This document shows, one piece after another, positions 13,663 through 21,932 of a stretch of DNA of 24,987 bases. The notes beneath the pieces were generated by a model. The model saw only the letters and a list, made by a program, of their open reading frames with translations, did no database searches and had not been told where the DNA came from. The DNA is from an uncultured Prevotella sp. Its GTDB lineage: Bacteria; Bacteroidota; Bacteroidia; Bacteroidales; Bacteroidaceae. The stretch is taken from positions 1 to 24,987 of the forward strand of contig URCI01000042.1 of assembly GCA_900546345.1 (NCBI GenBank), written 5' to 3'. The stretch's first letter is position 1; every line of letters begins with the position of its first letter. Both the position numbers and the translations under genes were made by a program.

Positions 13663-15978
13663 TCAAAAGCCTTTCCTCTCCTTCAGAAACGCCATCACCC
13701 GCTGAGCCATGTCGACGCAGTCGCCCTCAGGCTCCGGCGAATAGGTGTTGTGGCGCAGCGTCCACGGCTCTTCCATCGCATACCAGTCGATGACCGGAGC
13801 CTTGGGCAGCGCCATGGCAAAGAGTTCTGTGGCCGTCTTGTTGGCATTGGCTCCCTCGCCCAGCGCCGAAACATCAGGACGGCTGTCGTGCGCCATCTGT
13901 CGGGAGAGCGCATCGAGATAGGTGTGCCAGCGCACGTAGTAGAAATCGCTCAACAGTCCTTGCCACTCCTTGTGGGCATAGTCGCGGAGTCCGCCGCGGT
14001 CGGCACAGTCGCGATTGCCCCAGGTCGTTATCTGCACGCAGGCGTTCCACTCATAGAGATCTTTCTCCTGTGGCGTACGTCCCAACGAGCGCGCAGCCTC
14101 GGTCCAATGGCCAAGGCGGAACTCACGCCGCGTACCCAGGAGACTGTCCTGCAAAAGCAACATGTGAAGAAAACGGGCTGAGTCGGCCGAGAAAGCACGG
14201 CGGTCAAAGCCACGGTAGTCGGCGATGGTGCGAAGATATTGCAGTCGCGCCTGGTCGTCGAGAGCCTGACGGGTGATGTCCACCAAGTCATACTCAAAGT
14301 TGTTGTTGCCACGGTATTTCTCGGCGACACTTGTCATCAGCTCAGCGGCGCTCCGGGTGTCGCTGGGATCATAGTAGTTGTGCATCTTCGACCAGCTCTT
14401 CACTTGGAAGTTGTCCGTCGAGGGACGTCCGTCAAAGATGCTCTCATGAGGTCCCTGCTGATTGTTGCCGAGCGGACAGTTATAGATGCTGTTGCCCAAG
14501 ACACGCCAGACTTGCTGCAGCACAGGGTCTGCCACGCCGTAGCGGGCCTGCACATAGCTGTTGAGCCACCGCTGCTTGAAGGCTGCAATATCCTCATCCT
14601 TGGGCAGCGAGTCGGTCATCCACGGCAGTTCGCTCATCAACTCAAACATCACAGGATTGTTTTCCGAGCCCTCCATGGTATAGCCCCAGCCACGCAGATG
14701 CTGTCTGGCACTTTGCAGAGGAGTGCTCGAATCGGCTGCCAACCGGAAGTTATGGATGAGCTGGTCCATGCGTCCGTGCAGTCCCACGTTGGCTCCGAAG
14801 TTCTCCAACATACAGAACAGCCAGGAATGATTGCCGTAGCCCTTATCGCGCCGCCACACCGATGGCGCTCCGAACATCGGGCGGCACTCAGAGAAGAGAT
14901 CCAGCACCATCAGGTCTTGAGCGGGCAGGCTGTCGGCCATTGCCGGGCGCGGGTTCTCGGTCCAGCCTTGCACCACCCACACAGCCTTTGGGTTGACACG
15001 CTTCATGGCGGCGAGCAGCTTGCGCCCGCAGGCCGCATAGTCGATTGCACTGTTGTCGGCACTCTCGTGGAAAGGATCCATTGAATAGTAGCTTGCCTTG
15101 CCGTAGAGTCGTGTCAACTCCTTGTAATAGAGGTCGGCGATGCGGTCAAAAGCAGGGTCTGTCGCCACGAGGTTAGCCGGCCGTGTGTAGCCGTTCCACT
15201 TGCCGCCATCCGTGACGCTGACACCCAGTTTGGTCTTGGCATCATGAGGCAACATGCCACAATAGCCCGGCAACACAGGATGCATGCCCAACGACCGTTC
15301 GCGCTGCAGGATTCGTTTCTGCAATGCTTCCTGCTGCCGATACCAGTTCTCGGGCAACGGACCGCCCCACCCTTCCAGATTGTTCATCGCCCACCAGGCC
15401 AGGAAGGCGGGACCGGCAATGAAGCGTCCTATCTCCTCCTTGCTATAACCGAGCTTCAGGAGCATGTTGCGCCAGACAACTTCCTCACCGGTAACAGCGA
15501 GTGGCATGTTGATGCCGTGGAGTGCCATCCAGTCTATTTCTTCCTGCCAGCGGTTCCAGTCCCAGAAGGCCATGGAATAAGAGAAAGTGCAGTAGTTGAA
15601 ATCATAACGATGGGTCAGCCACGTGGTGTGGCGCTCACGCTGTCTCACGGCCGGTAATCGGTCAGGCAGTTGCGGATGCATGTTGTTCCAACTGACCATG
15701 ATGCCGGCGTGGTGCTTGAGATACCAGTTCACACCCGTGGCGATGTTCACCCACGTGTTTCCTTTGACACAGACCTTATCACCCTGTTGCGACAACTCGA
15801 AGAAGTCGGAGTCTGAGGGCTGTAAGATGGTAACAAACTTGCGCGACGCTCCTGCGTTCATACGGTCGAGCAGGTCGTCAACAGGATTGGCGAGCGCCAT
15901 TCCCGACAATAACAAAACAAAGCCTAAAGCCAGTTTTCTTCTTATCTGATGAATGATGTAAATGTGTTTAGACTGCAT
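13663..15978 (-). CDS. secreted alpha-N-acetylglucosaminidase, GH89
   Basis: This enzyme releases terminal alpha-linked N-acetylglucosamine and is the bacterial relative of human NAGLU. The 771-residue protein starts at the ATG at 15978; the upstream frame opens with a TTG before the -7 region. A signal peptide spans about residues 12-30 (LALGFVLLLSGMALA then NP). An N-terminal alpha/beta domain (31-115) is followed by the TIM barrel (about 120-460) and a helical C-terminal domain. Likely catalytic glutamates are Glu305 in SMDPFHES and Glu436 in GYTMEGSENNPV, by comparison with the family. Plausible substrates are heparan-type glycosaminoglycans or mucin glycans with alpha-GlcNAc caps. Its partner candidate is the HGSNAT-like gene downstream. 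Confidence 0.93.
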   Translation of the reverse strand: MQSKHIYIIHQIRRKLALGFVLLLSGMALANPVDDLLDRMNAGASRKFVTILQPSDSDFFELSQQGDKVCVKGNTWVNIATGVNWYLKHHAGIMVSWNNMHPQLPDRLPAVRQRERHTTWLTHRYDFNYCTFSYSMAFWDWNRWQEEIDWMALHGINMPLAVTGEEVVWRNMLLKLGYSKEEIGRFIAGPAFLAWWAMNNLEGWGGPLPENWYRQQEALQKRILQRERSLGMHPVLPGYCGMLPHDAKTKLGVSVTDGGKWNGYTRPANLVATDPAFDRIADLYYKELTRLYGKASYYSMDPFHESADNSAIDYAACGRKLLAAMKRVNPKAVWVVQGWTENPRPAMADSLPAQDLMVLDLFSECRPMFGAPSVWRRDKGYGNHSWLFCMLENFGANVGLHGRMDQLIHNFRLAADSSTPLQSARQHLRGWGYTMEGSENNPVMFELMSELPWMTDSLPKDEDIAAFKQRWLNSYVQARYGVADPVLQQVWRVLGNSIYNCPLGNNQQGPHESIFDGRPSTDNFQVKSWSKMHNYYDPSDTRSAAELMTSVAEKYRGNNNFEYDLVDITRQALDDQARLQYLRTIADYRGFDRRAFSADSARFLHMLLLQDSLLGTRREFRLGHWTEAARSLGRTPQEKDLYEWNACVQITTWGNRDCADRGGLRDYAHKEWQGLLSDFYYVRWHTYLDALSRQMAHDSRPDVSALGEGANANKTATELFAMALPKAPVIDWYAMEEPWTLRHNTYSPEPEGDCVDMAQRVMAFLKERKGF

Positions 15979-15996
15979 AATAGATGATTTGTTTGG

Positions 15997-16004
15997 CAAA
16001 GGTA
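15997..16004 (-). promoter_or_regulatory. GH89 gene promoter, -7 box
   Basis: The minus-strand sequence TACCTTTG matches TAnnTTTG, 18 bases before the GH89 ATG. A CTTG-like -33 is present about 21 bases upstream. It lies close to and opposite the thioesterase -7 box at 16018-16025, so the two divergent promoters overlap. Confidence 0.55.
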
Positions 16005-16017
16005 ATAGAATTTTTCG

Positions 16018-16025
16018 TATCTTTG
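16018..16025 (+). promoter_or_regulatory. menaquinone operon promoter, -7 box
   Basis: TATCTTTG matches TAnnTTTG, 30 bases before the thioesterase ATG. The nearest TTTG (15992-15995) is 22 bases upstream. It overlaps the divergent GH89 promoter, so polymerase binding to one may exclude the other. Confidence 0.55.
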
Positions 16026-16055
16026 CAAGGAAGAATAAAATAAAAAACAAAAACC

Positions 16056-16472
16056 ATGAACATAGAAAAACAAAAAGCCGTCATCGAGAAGCAGGGTGGT
16101 CTATCGAAGACACTGAATATGGAGTTTCTCTCAACCGAGGAGCCCGATACCTGCATGGCACGCATGAAGGTCGATGATCTCAACCGTCAGCCGTTTGGTT
16201 TTCTCTCCGGTGGCGCTACGCTCGCCCTATGTGAGAACCTGGCGGGCGTAGCCTCCATGGCGCTCTGCCCGGGCAAGATCTGTGTGGGCATCAACGTCAG
16301 TGGCAACCATCTGCGCACAGTGCTCGTGGGAGATACCGTCACGGCCTATGGCAAGCTGCAATACAAAGGCCGCACGCTGCACGAGTGGCAGATCAATGTG
16401 AAGAACTCCAAGGGTGAGCTGATCTCCACGGTACATGTTACAAACTATATCTTGTCGCCACGAAAGGAATGA
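16056..16472 (+). CDS. menI: hotdog-fold thioesterase, probable DHNA-CoA hydrolase
   Basis: The product is a 138-residue PaaI/YdiI-type acyl-CoA thioesterase. In the menaquinone pathway this role is hydrolysis of 1,4-dihydroxy-2-naphthoyl-CoA. The stretch NRQPFGFLSGGATLALCENLAG aligns with the YdiI active site: Gln45 and the catalytic Glu60 are kept, but the His of the usual LHGG is Ser51 here. The C-terminal half (VSGNHLRTVLVGDTV, LHEWQINVKNSKGELI) is also YdiI-like. It is the first gene of the men operon and overlaps menF by four bases (ATGA), which supports the pathway assignment. The gene symbol is inferred from context; another acyl-CoA substrate remains possible. Confidence 0.8.
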   Translation: MNIEKQKAVIEKQGGLSKTLNMEFLSTEEPDTCMARMKVDDLNRQPFGFLSGGATLALCENLAGVASMALCPGKICVGINVSGNHLRTVLVGDTVTAYGKLQYKGRTLHEWQINVKNSKGELISTVHVTNYILSPRKE

Positions 16473-17533
16473 GCACAACCAACTATGTCTGCTACCGCTT
16501 GCCGGAGCAGAAGGAATATGTAAGGCTGGAACAGCACGAGGGTAAGCCCGTGGCCTTGAAGTCTGTCAAAGACCTCAACGGCCGCAAGGGCTTCGTCTTC
16601 GCACCATTCCAACCGTCGGAAGAGACTCCCGTATGGCTCTTGCAACCCGACACCATCGAGCGGAAAGCTGTGGGGAAAGGGGATTTCAAACATAGCGTAG
16701 AACACTGCGACGCGGAAAAGAAAAGCGATATAGCAGAGTACGAGAAGGTGGAACGGGAAAATTATCGTCTGCGCTTCGACTTTTGCAAGAAACTGTTCAA
16801 GCTTGGACAAGTCAGCAAATTGGTGATAGCCCGGCATGTGTTTGAGATGCGATATGTCGTCAGAGATCCCGAAGAACTGTTTCTGCACGCCTGCCGTCTC
16901 TATCCCCATCAGTATATCGCCTTGGTGAACATGGAACATGCTGGAACGTGGCTCATGGCCACACCCGAAGTGCTCATCGAAGGCGACGGACACAACTACC
17001 GCACCATGGCCTTGGCGGGCACGCAGAAGATGCCGGTCAACTACAGACCTGGACAGGAGTTGAAATGGTCGGAGAAAAACCGCAAGGAGCAACGCTATGT
17101 GGCAAACTACATCCTAGACACACTGAGTCCACTGACGCAGACTTTGGATCACGGACATCCTCACACCACCATGGCGGCTCAACTGCTCCACTTGCGCACC
17201 GATTTTAACTTCACTCTCAAGGACGACGTGCCACTGGGCGACGTGCTCGATGCCCTACACCCTACCCCTGCTGTATGCGGCATACCCAAGGAGACTGCGA
17301 AGAAACTCATTCTCGAACATGAGAAGGATAAGCGCAAATACTATAGTGGCTTCTGTGGACCCTATGATCCGGAAGGAGAGACACACCTCTATGTCACGCT
17401 GCGCTGCATGGAAATCGTCGGAGAACATTATATCCTGCACGCCGGAGGCGGCATCGTACCGGAAAGCAAGGAGAATGAGGAATGGAAAGAGACAGAGATG
17501 AAACTCAACACCATGAGAGATGTATTGCGATAA
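16469..17533 (+). CDS. menF: isochorismate synthase
   Basis: The enzyme converts chorismate to isochorismate, the committed step to menaquinone. The 354-residue protein is of the shorter bacteroidete type. The C-terminal chorismate-binding fold is clear: LVIARHVFEMRY, then ALVNMEHAGTWLMATPEVLI, MALAGTQKM, LHPTPAVCGIPKETA, the Glu of LEHEKDKRKYYSGFCGPYD, and HAGGGIVPESKENEEW. The first 100 residues are less conserved. It begins inside the stop of the thioesterase gene, and its last 14 bases contain the menD start, so the three are translationally coupled. PabB or salicylate synthase are alternatives by fold, but the neighbours make MenF nearly certain. Confidence 0.94.
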   Translation: MSTTNYVCYRLPEQKEYVRLEQHEGKPVALKSVKDLNGRKGFVFAPFQPSEETPVWLLQPDTIERKAVGKGDFKHSVEHCDAEKKSDIAEYEKVERENYRLRFDFCKKLFKLGQVSKLVIARHVFEMRYVVRDPEELFLHACRLYPHQYIALVNMEHAGTWLMATPEVLIEGDGHNYRTMALAGTQKMPVNYRPGQELKWSEKNRKEQRYVANYILDTLSPLTQTLDHGHPHTTMAAQLLHLRTDFNFTLKDDVPLGDVLDALHPTPAVCGIPKETAKKLILEHEKDKRKYYSGFCGPYDPEGETHLYVTLRCMEIVGEHYILHAGGGIVPESKENEEWKETEMKLNTMRDVLR

Positions 17534-19199
17534 AGAAAATGTCAACACGCTCACTGCGCTGCTCATAGCTCACGGCGTACGCCATGCGGTGGTCTGTCCG
17601 GGATCGCGCAACGCGCCTATCGTCCACAACTTCGACGTGTGCCCTGAGATCCAGTGCTACCCCATCACCGACGAGCGCAGCGCCGCGTTCTATGCGCTCG
17701 GCCTCTGTCAGGCTACTGAGAAACCGGTGGTTGTCTGCGTCACCAGCGGCACGGCACTGCTCAACACGCTGCCCGCTGTCGCCGAGGCGATGTATCAGCA
17801 TCTGCCTCTCGTGGTTGTCTCTGCCGACCGACCCAGGCAGTGGATCGGACAGCTCACCGGCCAGACGATGCCTCAGCCGGGGGCGCTGACCTGCTTTGTC
17901 AAACGCACGGTGGATCTACCCGAACCGCACAACGACGAGGAGCACTGGTATTGCAACCGACTCGTCAACGAGGCACTCATCGCCGCTACGCAACCCGTTC
18001 AGGGACCGGTGCACATCAACGTGCCGATCTCAGAACCGCTCTACACCTTCAGCACGCGCACGTTGCCCTCGGAACGCACGATTGTCCACCGCTCACTGCT
18101 GTCGGCCCATGGCTGTGAAAAGGAAGAGAGTGCTTCCGTGAGTGCTGTCACGGCTGTGGCGCACGACCTCCTGCAACAGCTCGCCGAGGCTGGGCGACCG
18201 CTCATCGTCATCGGACAGATGAAGCCGTCGGACTTGGCCAAAGGCAGGATTCCGGCACTCACCGACAAACACTATGTGGTCTGGAACGAGGCGCTCAGCG
18301 GAGAGGACGGTGCCACGTCATTGGAAGAGACGTTGGCTATGGCAGGGGACGACGAGGACTTCCTTCCCGACTTCATCCTCTACGTTGGCGACACGCTGGT
18401 CAGCAAGCGTGCCAAGCAACGTCTGCGGCAGGCTAAGGACGCTATCTGCTGGGAGGTGAATGCCAACGGCACTGTCCATGACCCGATGATGAACCTGCGC
18501 GGCATTGTGCAGGCAAGGCCCGATGACGTGCTTGCCGCCATCACCACGGAGGGACCGCACGAGTGGTTCAACCGTTGGGAAGCACTGCGCTGGAAAGCAG
18601 AGGATCACCGGCGGACGTTCGTCCCTCGCTACTCCAACCTGCTGGCCGTGCAACTCCTTGAGGAACGGCTCAGCCATACCGCGGAAGGCTACGCCTTGCA
18701 CTACGCCAACAGCACGTCGGTGCGACTGGGCTGTCTCTATGCCCGGGAGCATGTCTACTGCAATCGTGGCATCAACGGCATCGAGGGCTCGCTGTCCACG
18801 GCTGCCGGTTTCTCGCTCGCCACAGACGCTCCGGTATATTGTGTCATCGGTGACCTGAGCTTTTTCTACGACCAAAACGCACTGTGGAATACCAATCTGC
18901 GTCAGAACCTCCGCATTCTGTTGCTCAACAACAGCGGTGGCGAGATCTTTGCCAAGTTCGACGGACTGCGGCAGAGCCCGGCACGCAGCATGGTCATGGG
19001 CGTACATGCCACCACAGCAGAGGGCATCTGCCGCGAGAACGACATCATGTACTGTCACGCTCACAACGAGGAGGAGCTCTATAATCTCCTCGGTGCGCTC
19101 GTCAGCCCAAAGGCGGAGCGTCCTATGCTCCTCGAAGTCTTCACCAATGCCGAAGACGACCTGAGGGCTTATCAAGAATACTTTAACACCTTATTATAA
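17520..19199 (+). CDS. menD: SEPHCHC synthase (menaquinone biosynthesis)
   Basis: This thiamine diphosphate enzyme joins isochorismate and 2-oxoglutarate to give SEPHCHC. The 559-residue protein has the three-domain TPP architecture. The N-terminal PYR domain has HAVVCPGSRNAPIV and TSGTALLNTLPAVAEAMYQ, with the Glu that activates the cofactor. RPRQWIGQLTGQTMPQPG follows. The C-terminal PP domain carries the metal-binding GDLSFFYDQNALWNTNL motif and LLLNNSGGEIF. The start at 17520 lies within the menF end, giving a 14-base overlap and the expected N-terminus. It is followed after one base by menB. No menH lies between menF and menD or menD and menB, unlike the E. coli order. Confidence 0.96.
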   Translation: MYCDKENVNTLTALLIAHGVRHAVVCPGSRNAPIVHNFDVCPEIQCYPITDERSAAFYALGLCQATEKPVVVCVTSGTALLNTLPAVAEAMYQHLPLVVVSADRPRQWIGQLTGQTMPQPGALTCFVKRTVDLPEPHNDEEHWYCNRLVNEALIAATQPVQGPVHINVPISEPLYTFSTRTLPSERTIVHRSLLSAHGCEKEESASVSAVTAVAHDLLQQLAEAGRPLIVIGQMKPSDLAKGRIPALTDKHYVVWNEALSGEDGATSLEETLAMAGDDEDFLPDFILYVGDTLVSKRAKQRLRQAKDAICWEVNANGTVHDPMMNLRGIVQARPDDVLAAITTEGPHEWFNRWEALRWKAEDHRRTFVPRYSNLLAVQLLEERLSHTAEGYALHYANSTSVRLGCLYAREHVYCNRGINGIEGSLSTAAGFSLATDAPVYCVIGDLSFFYDQNALWNTNLRQNLRILLLNNSGGEIFAKFDGLRQSPARSMVMGVHATTAEGICRENDIMYCHAHNEEELYNLLGALVSPKAERPMLLEVFTNAEDDLRAYQEYFNTLL

Positions 19200-19200
19200 T

Positions 19201-20028
19201 ATGGAAAAGAGAAATTGGAAAACCATTCCGGGTTTCGACTTCAAGGAGATCCTCTTTGAAGAATACAATCACATCGCTAAGATCACCATCAACCGTCCAC
19301 GCTACCGCAACGCATTCACACCGCTCACGGTGTGGGAGATGAGTCAGGCCTTCACCTATTGCCGCGACCATCTCGACATCCGTGTGGTGATCCTCACGGG
19401 CGCCGGCGACAAGGCGTTCTGCTCGGGTGGCGACATGCACGTCAAGGGACGCGGCGGATATGTCGGCGCTGACGGTGTGCCACGCCTGAACGTGCTCGAT
19501 GTGCAGATGCAGATCCGACGCATGCCGAAGCCGGTCATCGCCATGGTCAACGGCTACGCGATCGGTGGCGGACATGTGTTGCACGTAGTGTGTGACTTGA
19601 CGATCGCCTCGGAAAACGCTATCTTCGGACAGACGGGACCCAAAGTAGGCAGTTTCGATGCCGGACTGGGTGCCAGCTACTTGGCACGCATCGTGGGACA
19701 GAAGAAGGCGCGCGAGATCTGGTATCTCTGCCGACAGTATTCCGCAAAGGAAGCTGAGCAGATGGGACTCGTCAACAAGGTGGTGCCCTTTGACCAACTC
19801 GAAGATGAGACGGTGGCCTGGTGCGAGACCATCATGGAGCGCTCACCGCTTGCCATCCGCATGATGAAGGCAGGATTCAACGCTGAGCTCGATGGTCAGG
19901 CGGGCATCCAGGAACTTGCCGGCGACGCCACAATGCTCTACTACACCCTCGACGAGGCGCAGGAAGGCGGCCGCGCTTTCCTGGAGAAACGCAAGCCTGA
20001 CTTCGACAAATACCCCCAGTTCCCTTAA
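19201..20028 (+). CDS. menB: 1,4-dihydroxy-2-naphthoyl-CoA synthase
   Basis: The crotonase-family enzyme closes the second ring of the naphthoquinone from o-succinylbenzoyl-CoA. The 275-residue product shows the oxyanion-hole segments DKAFCSGGDMHVKG and VNGYAIGGGHVLHVVCDLTIAS. It also has AIFGQTGPKVGSFDAGLGASYLARIVG, whose GQTG glycine marks the bicarbonate-dependent type also found in E. coli. The C-terminal KRKPDFDKYPQFP tail is typical. The ATG is one base after the menD stop. A strong hairpin follows directly, so this first men transcript ends here rather than continuing to menC. Confidence 0.97.
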   Translation: MEKRNWKTIPGFDFKEILFEEYNHIAKITINRPRYRNAFTPLTVWEMSQAFTYCRDHLDIRVVILTGAGDKAFCSGGDMHVKGRGGYVGADGVPRLNVLDVQMQIRRMPKPVIAMVNGYAIGGGHVLHVVCDLTIASENAIFGQTGPKVGSFDAGLGASYLARIVGQKKAREIWYLCRQYSAKEAEQMGLVNKVVPFDQLEDETVAWCETIMERSPLAIRMMKAGFNAELDGQAGIQELAGDATMLYYTLDEAQEGGRAFLEKRKPDFDKYPQFP

Positions 20029-20035
20029 GACAGAA

Positions 20036-20076
20036 TAACAGGGTAAACATAAGGCAGCCTTATGTTTACCCTGTTA
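20036..20076. terminator. menB / hemolysin III intergenic terminator hairpin
   Basis: The arms 20036-20054 and 20058-20076 are perfectly complementary over 19 bases around CAG. The hairpin lies between convergent genes. The plus-strand sequence after it (CTATGTCTTATATTC) is only moderately T-rich, so it may be a bidirectional stop or an RNA-stabilising structure. Confidence 0.7.
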
Positions 20077-20112
20077 CTATGTCTTATATTCAATATGTTA
20101 CTATGTCTGTCT

Positions 20113-20769
20113 TCAGAGGTAGCGCATGAGGATATCCCACACCGCGATGAGGTGGCAGACGCTGCCAGCGAGAACAAAGAAATGGAAGACAGTGTGCATG
20201 TAGCGACGACGGCGAAGGGTGTAGAACAGCGCGCCGGTGACATAGCACACACCCTCGGCGATGATCCATACAACCGTGGCTGCACTCACGGAATCGATCA
20301 AAGGCTTGAAGGCGATGAGCACACTCATGCCCATACCTATATATACAAGCGTCTCCACATTGCTGTGAGCCTTGAGCTTATGAAAGCTCGTGATCGTGCC
20401 CACGATGGCGCAGAGCCATACAAAGCAAAACAGTGTCCAGCCCCAGTAGCCCTGTTGACGCAAAGCGATGAGCGTGATAGGTGAATAGGAGCCGGCGATA
20501 TGCCAGTAGATGGCCGCATGATCCCACTTACGCAACCGCTCCTTCCATGGTGACCAAGCCGAGAGAGCATGATAGACGGTGGAAGCAATATACGAACCGA
20601 GCATGCCAACAAGATATAGGATGACACCTGCTGTGGCCCAACCATTGCCACGCGAGAAACAGAGATAAAGGAAGATGGCACCAAAAGCCACACCCAAGAA
20701 GATGCCACCCGCATGGCTCCACGAGTTCCACAACTCTTCTTTATGATTATAGAATATCTTTATTTTCAT
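20113..20769 (-). CDS. hemolysin III / PAQR family membrane protein
   Basis: The product is a 218-residue integral membrane protein with seven predicted spans. Family hallmarks are the metal-site residues: Ser and His in NSWSHAGG near the N-terminus, STVYHALSAWSPWKERLRKWDHAAIYWHIAGSY in the middle, and HTVFHFFVLAGSVCH at the end (His-x3-His region). Bacterial members are called hemolysin III or TrhA; a role in membrane homeostasis has been proposed, and true haemolytic activity is doubtful. It sits on the opposite strand inside the men gene set, convergent with menB and divergent from menC, with no obvious pathway link. Confidence 0.92.
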   Translation of the reverse strand: MKIKIFYNHKEELWNSWSHAGGIFLGVAFGAIFLYLCFSRGNGWATAGVILYLVGMLGSYIASTVYHALSAWSPWKERLRKWDHAAIYWHIAGSYSPITLIALRQQGYWGWTLFCFVWLCAIVGTITSFHKLKAHSNVETLVYIGMGMSVLIAFKPLIDSVSAATVVWIIAEGVCYVTGALFYTLRRRRYMHTVFHFFVLAGSVCHLIAVWDILMRYL

Positions 20770-20804
20770 GATACGCTGTCACTTGCTAAGAGTTTATTTC
20801 AGTG

Positions 20805-20835
20805 TAAAGATAGTGCAATATCGGGGAAAGACAAA
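20805..20835 (-). promoter_or_regulatory. hemolysin III promoter, TTTG-N19-TATCTTTA
   Basis: On the minus strand the -33 TTTG is at 20832-20835 and the -7-like TATCTTTA at 20805-20812, separated by 19 bases. One mismatch to the -7 consensus. It lies beside the divergent menC promoter, whose -33 starts only seven bases away. Confidence 0.6.
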
Positions 20836-20841
20836 ATAAAA

Positions 20842-20873
20842 CTTGCTTTTTTATCCTTTTTTTCTTACTTTTG
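20842..20873 (+). promoter_or_regulatory. menC-menE promoter, CTTG-N20-TACTTTTG
   Basis: The -33-like CTTG at 20842-20845 and the -7 TACTTTTG at 20866-20873 are 20 bases apart, giving a leader of about 20 bases before the ATG at 20901. It shows that menC-menE has its own promoter, separate from the menF-D-B transcript. Confidence 0.6.
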
Positions 20874-20900
20874 CCTTCACGCAACAAAAGTAGCTTTATC

Positions 20901-21932
20901 ATGAAATACGAGATCACCGACAGGGTGCTGCACTTCAAACAACCGGCGGGAACCAGCCGTGGCGTGTACACCACCCACCATTCTTACTATATCACCCTTG
21001 AGCGCGACGGAGTAAAGGGCACTGGAGAGTGCTCGACACTGCCCGATCTGAGCTGCGACGCCATGAGCGATGAACGCTATCAGACGCTCCTTCACGACAC
21101 TTGTGAATTGGTCAATCGACTGGGCGGCATACCCTATGAGATGCTGCTACCCTACCCCTCTATTCTCTTCGGACTGGAGACGGCCTTCGCACAACTCGAC
21201 GCAAAGGGCTCCACAGCACTCTTCGACACACCATTCAGCCGGGGCGAAGAAGGAATCACCATCAACGGACTTGTCTGGATGGGAACCTTCGACGAGATGT
21301 ACGAGCGACTGGAGACAAAGCTCAAAGCTGGCTACCACTGCGTGAAGTTGAAGATTGGGGCCATCGACTTCGAACGTGAGCTGGAACTCGTCAGACACAT
21401 CCGGGAGTGCTTCAGCAAGGAGCAAGTGGAGCTCCGCGTCGATGCCAACGGTGGCTTCACGCCCGACAATGCCATGCAGCGGTTGGAAGCCTTGGCCCCA
21501 TACGACATCCACTCCATCGAGCAACCTATCAAACCACATCAATGGAAAGAGATGGCGGAGCTCTGTCAGCACTCGCCGCTGCCCATCGCTCTCGACGAGG
21601 AGCTCATCGGCATCAACATGCCGTCGATGAAAGCCATGCTGCTCGACAAGCTCTGTCCGGCCTATCTCGTGCTGAAGCCCAGCCTCCACGGGGGCATGCA
21701 CGGCTGCCGGGAATGGATCAGAATGGCCAAGGACCGTGGTATCGGCTCGTGGATCACCTCGGCTTTGGAAAGCAATATCGGTCTCAACGCCGTGGCACAG
21801 TTCTGTGCCGAAATATACGGACCGCACATCACGATGCCGCAGGGCTTGGGCACAGGACTGCTCTACACCGACAACATCCCCATGCCCTTGGAGATCAAAA
21901 ACGATAAGCTATGGTACTCGAAGAATTCCTAA
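20901..21932 (+). CDS. menC: o-succinylbenzoate synthase
   Basis: This enolase-superfamily enzyme dehydrates SHCHC to o-succinylbenzoate. The predicted 343-residue protein shows the superfamily residues: the Lys pair in HCVKLKIG, Asp in LRVDANGGF, Glu in HSIEQPIKP, Asp-Glu in PIALDEELIG, and the second catalytic Lys in YLVLKPSLHGG. These are followed by ITSALESNIGLNAVAQF. I start at the ATG at 20901; the longer open frame begins with a TTG that is part of the -7 promoter box. The gene overlaps menE by 22 bases. Dipeptide epimerases share this fold, but the overlap with menE decides the assignment. Confidence 0.94.
   Translation: MKYEITDRVLHFKQPAGTSRGVYTTHHSYYITLERDGVKGTGECSTLPDLSCDAMSDERYQTLLHDTCELVNRLGGIPYEMLLPYPSILFGLETAFAQLDAKGSTALFDTPFSRGEEGITINGLVWMGTFDEMYERLETKLKAGYHCVKLKIGAIDFERELELVRHIRECFSKEQVELRVDANGGFTPDNAMQRLEALAPYDIHSIEQPIKPHQWKEMAELCQHSPLPIALDEELIGINMPSMKAMLLDKLCPAYLVLKPSLHGGMHGCREWIRMAKDRGIGSWITSALESNIGLNAVAQFCAEIYGPHITMPQGLGTGLLYTDNIPMPLEIKNDKLWYSKNS

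Noticed and set aside
14239..15084. Plus-strand 281-codon frame opposite the GH89 gene
   Set aside because: It is antisense to a clear GH89 catalytic domain, with no promoter and no recognisable motif.
18318..19175. Minus-strand 285-codon frame opposite menD
   Set aside because: It mirrors menD codon bias and has no family features; menD motifs on the plus strand are unmistakable.
20871..20900. Ten-codon upstream extension of menC from a TTG
   Set aside because: The TTG lies within the -7 promoter box, so it would not be transcribed; the ATG at 20901 gives the expected start.
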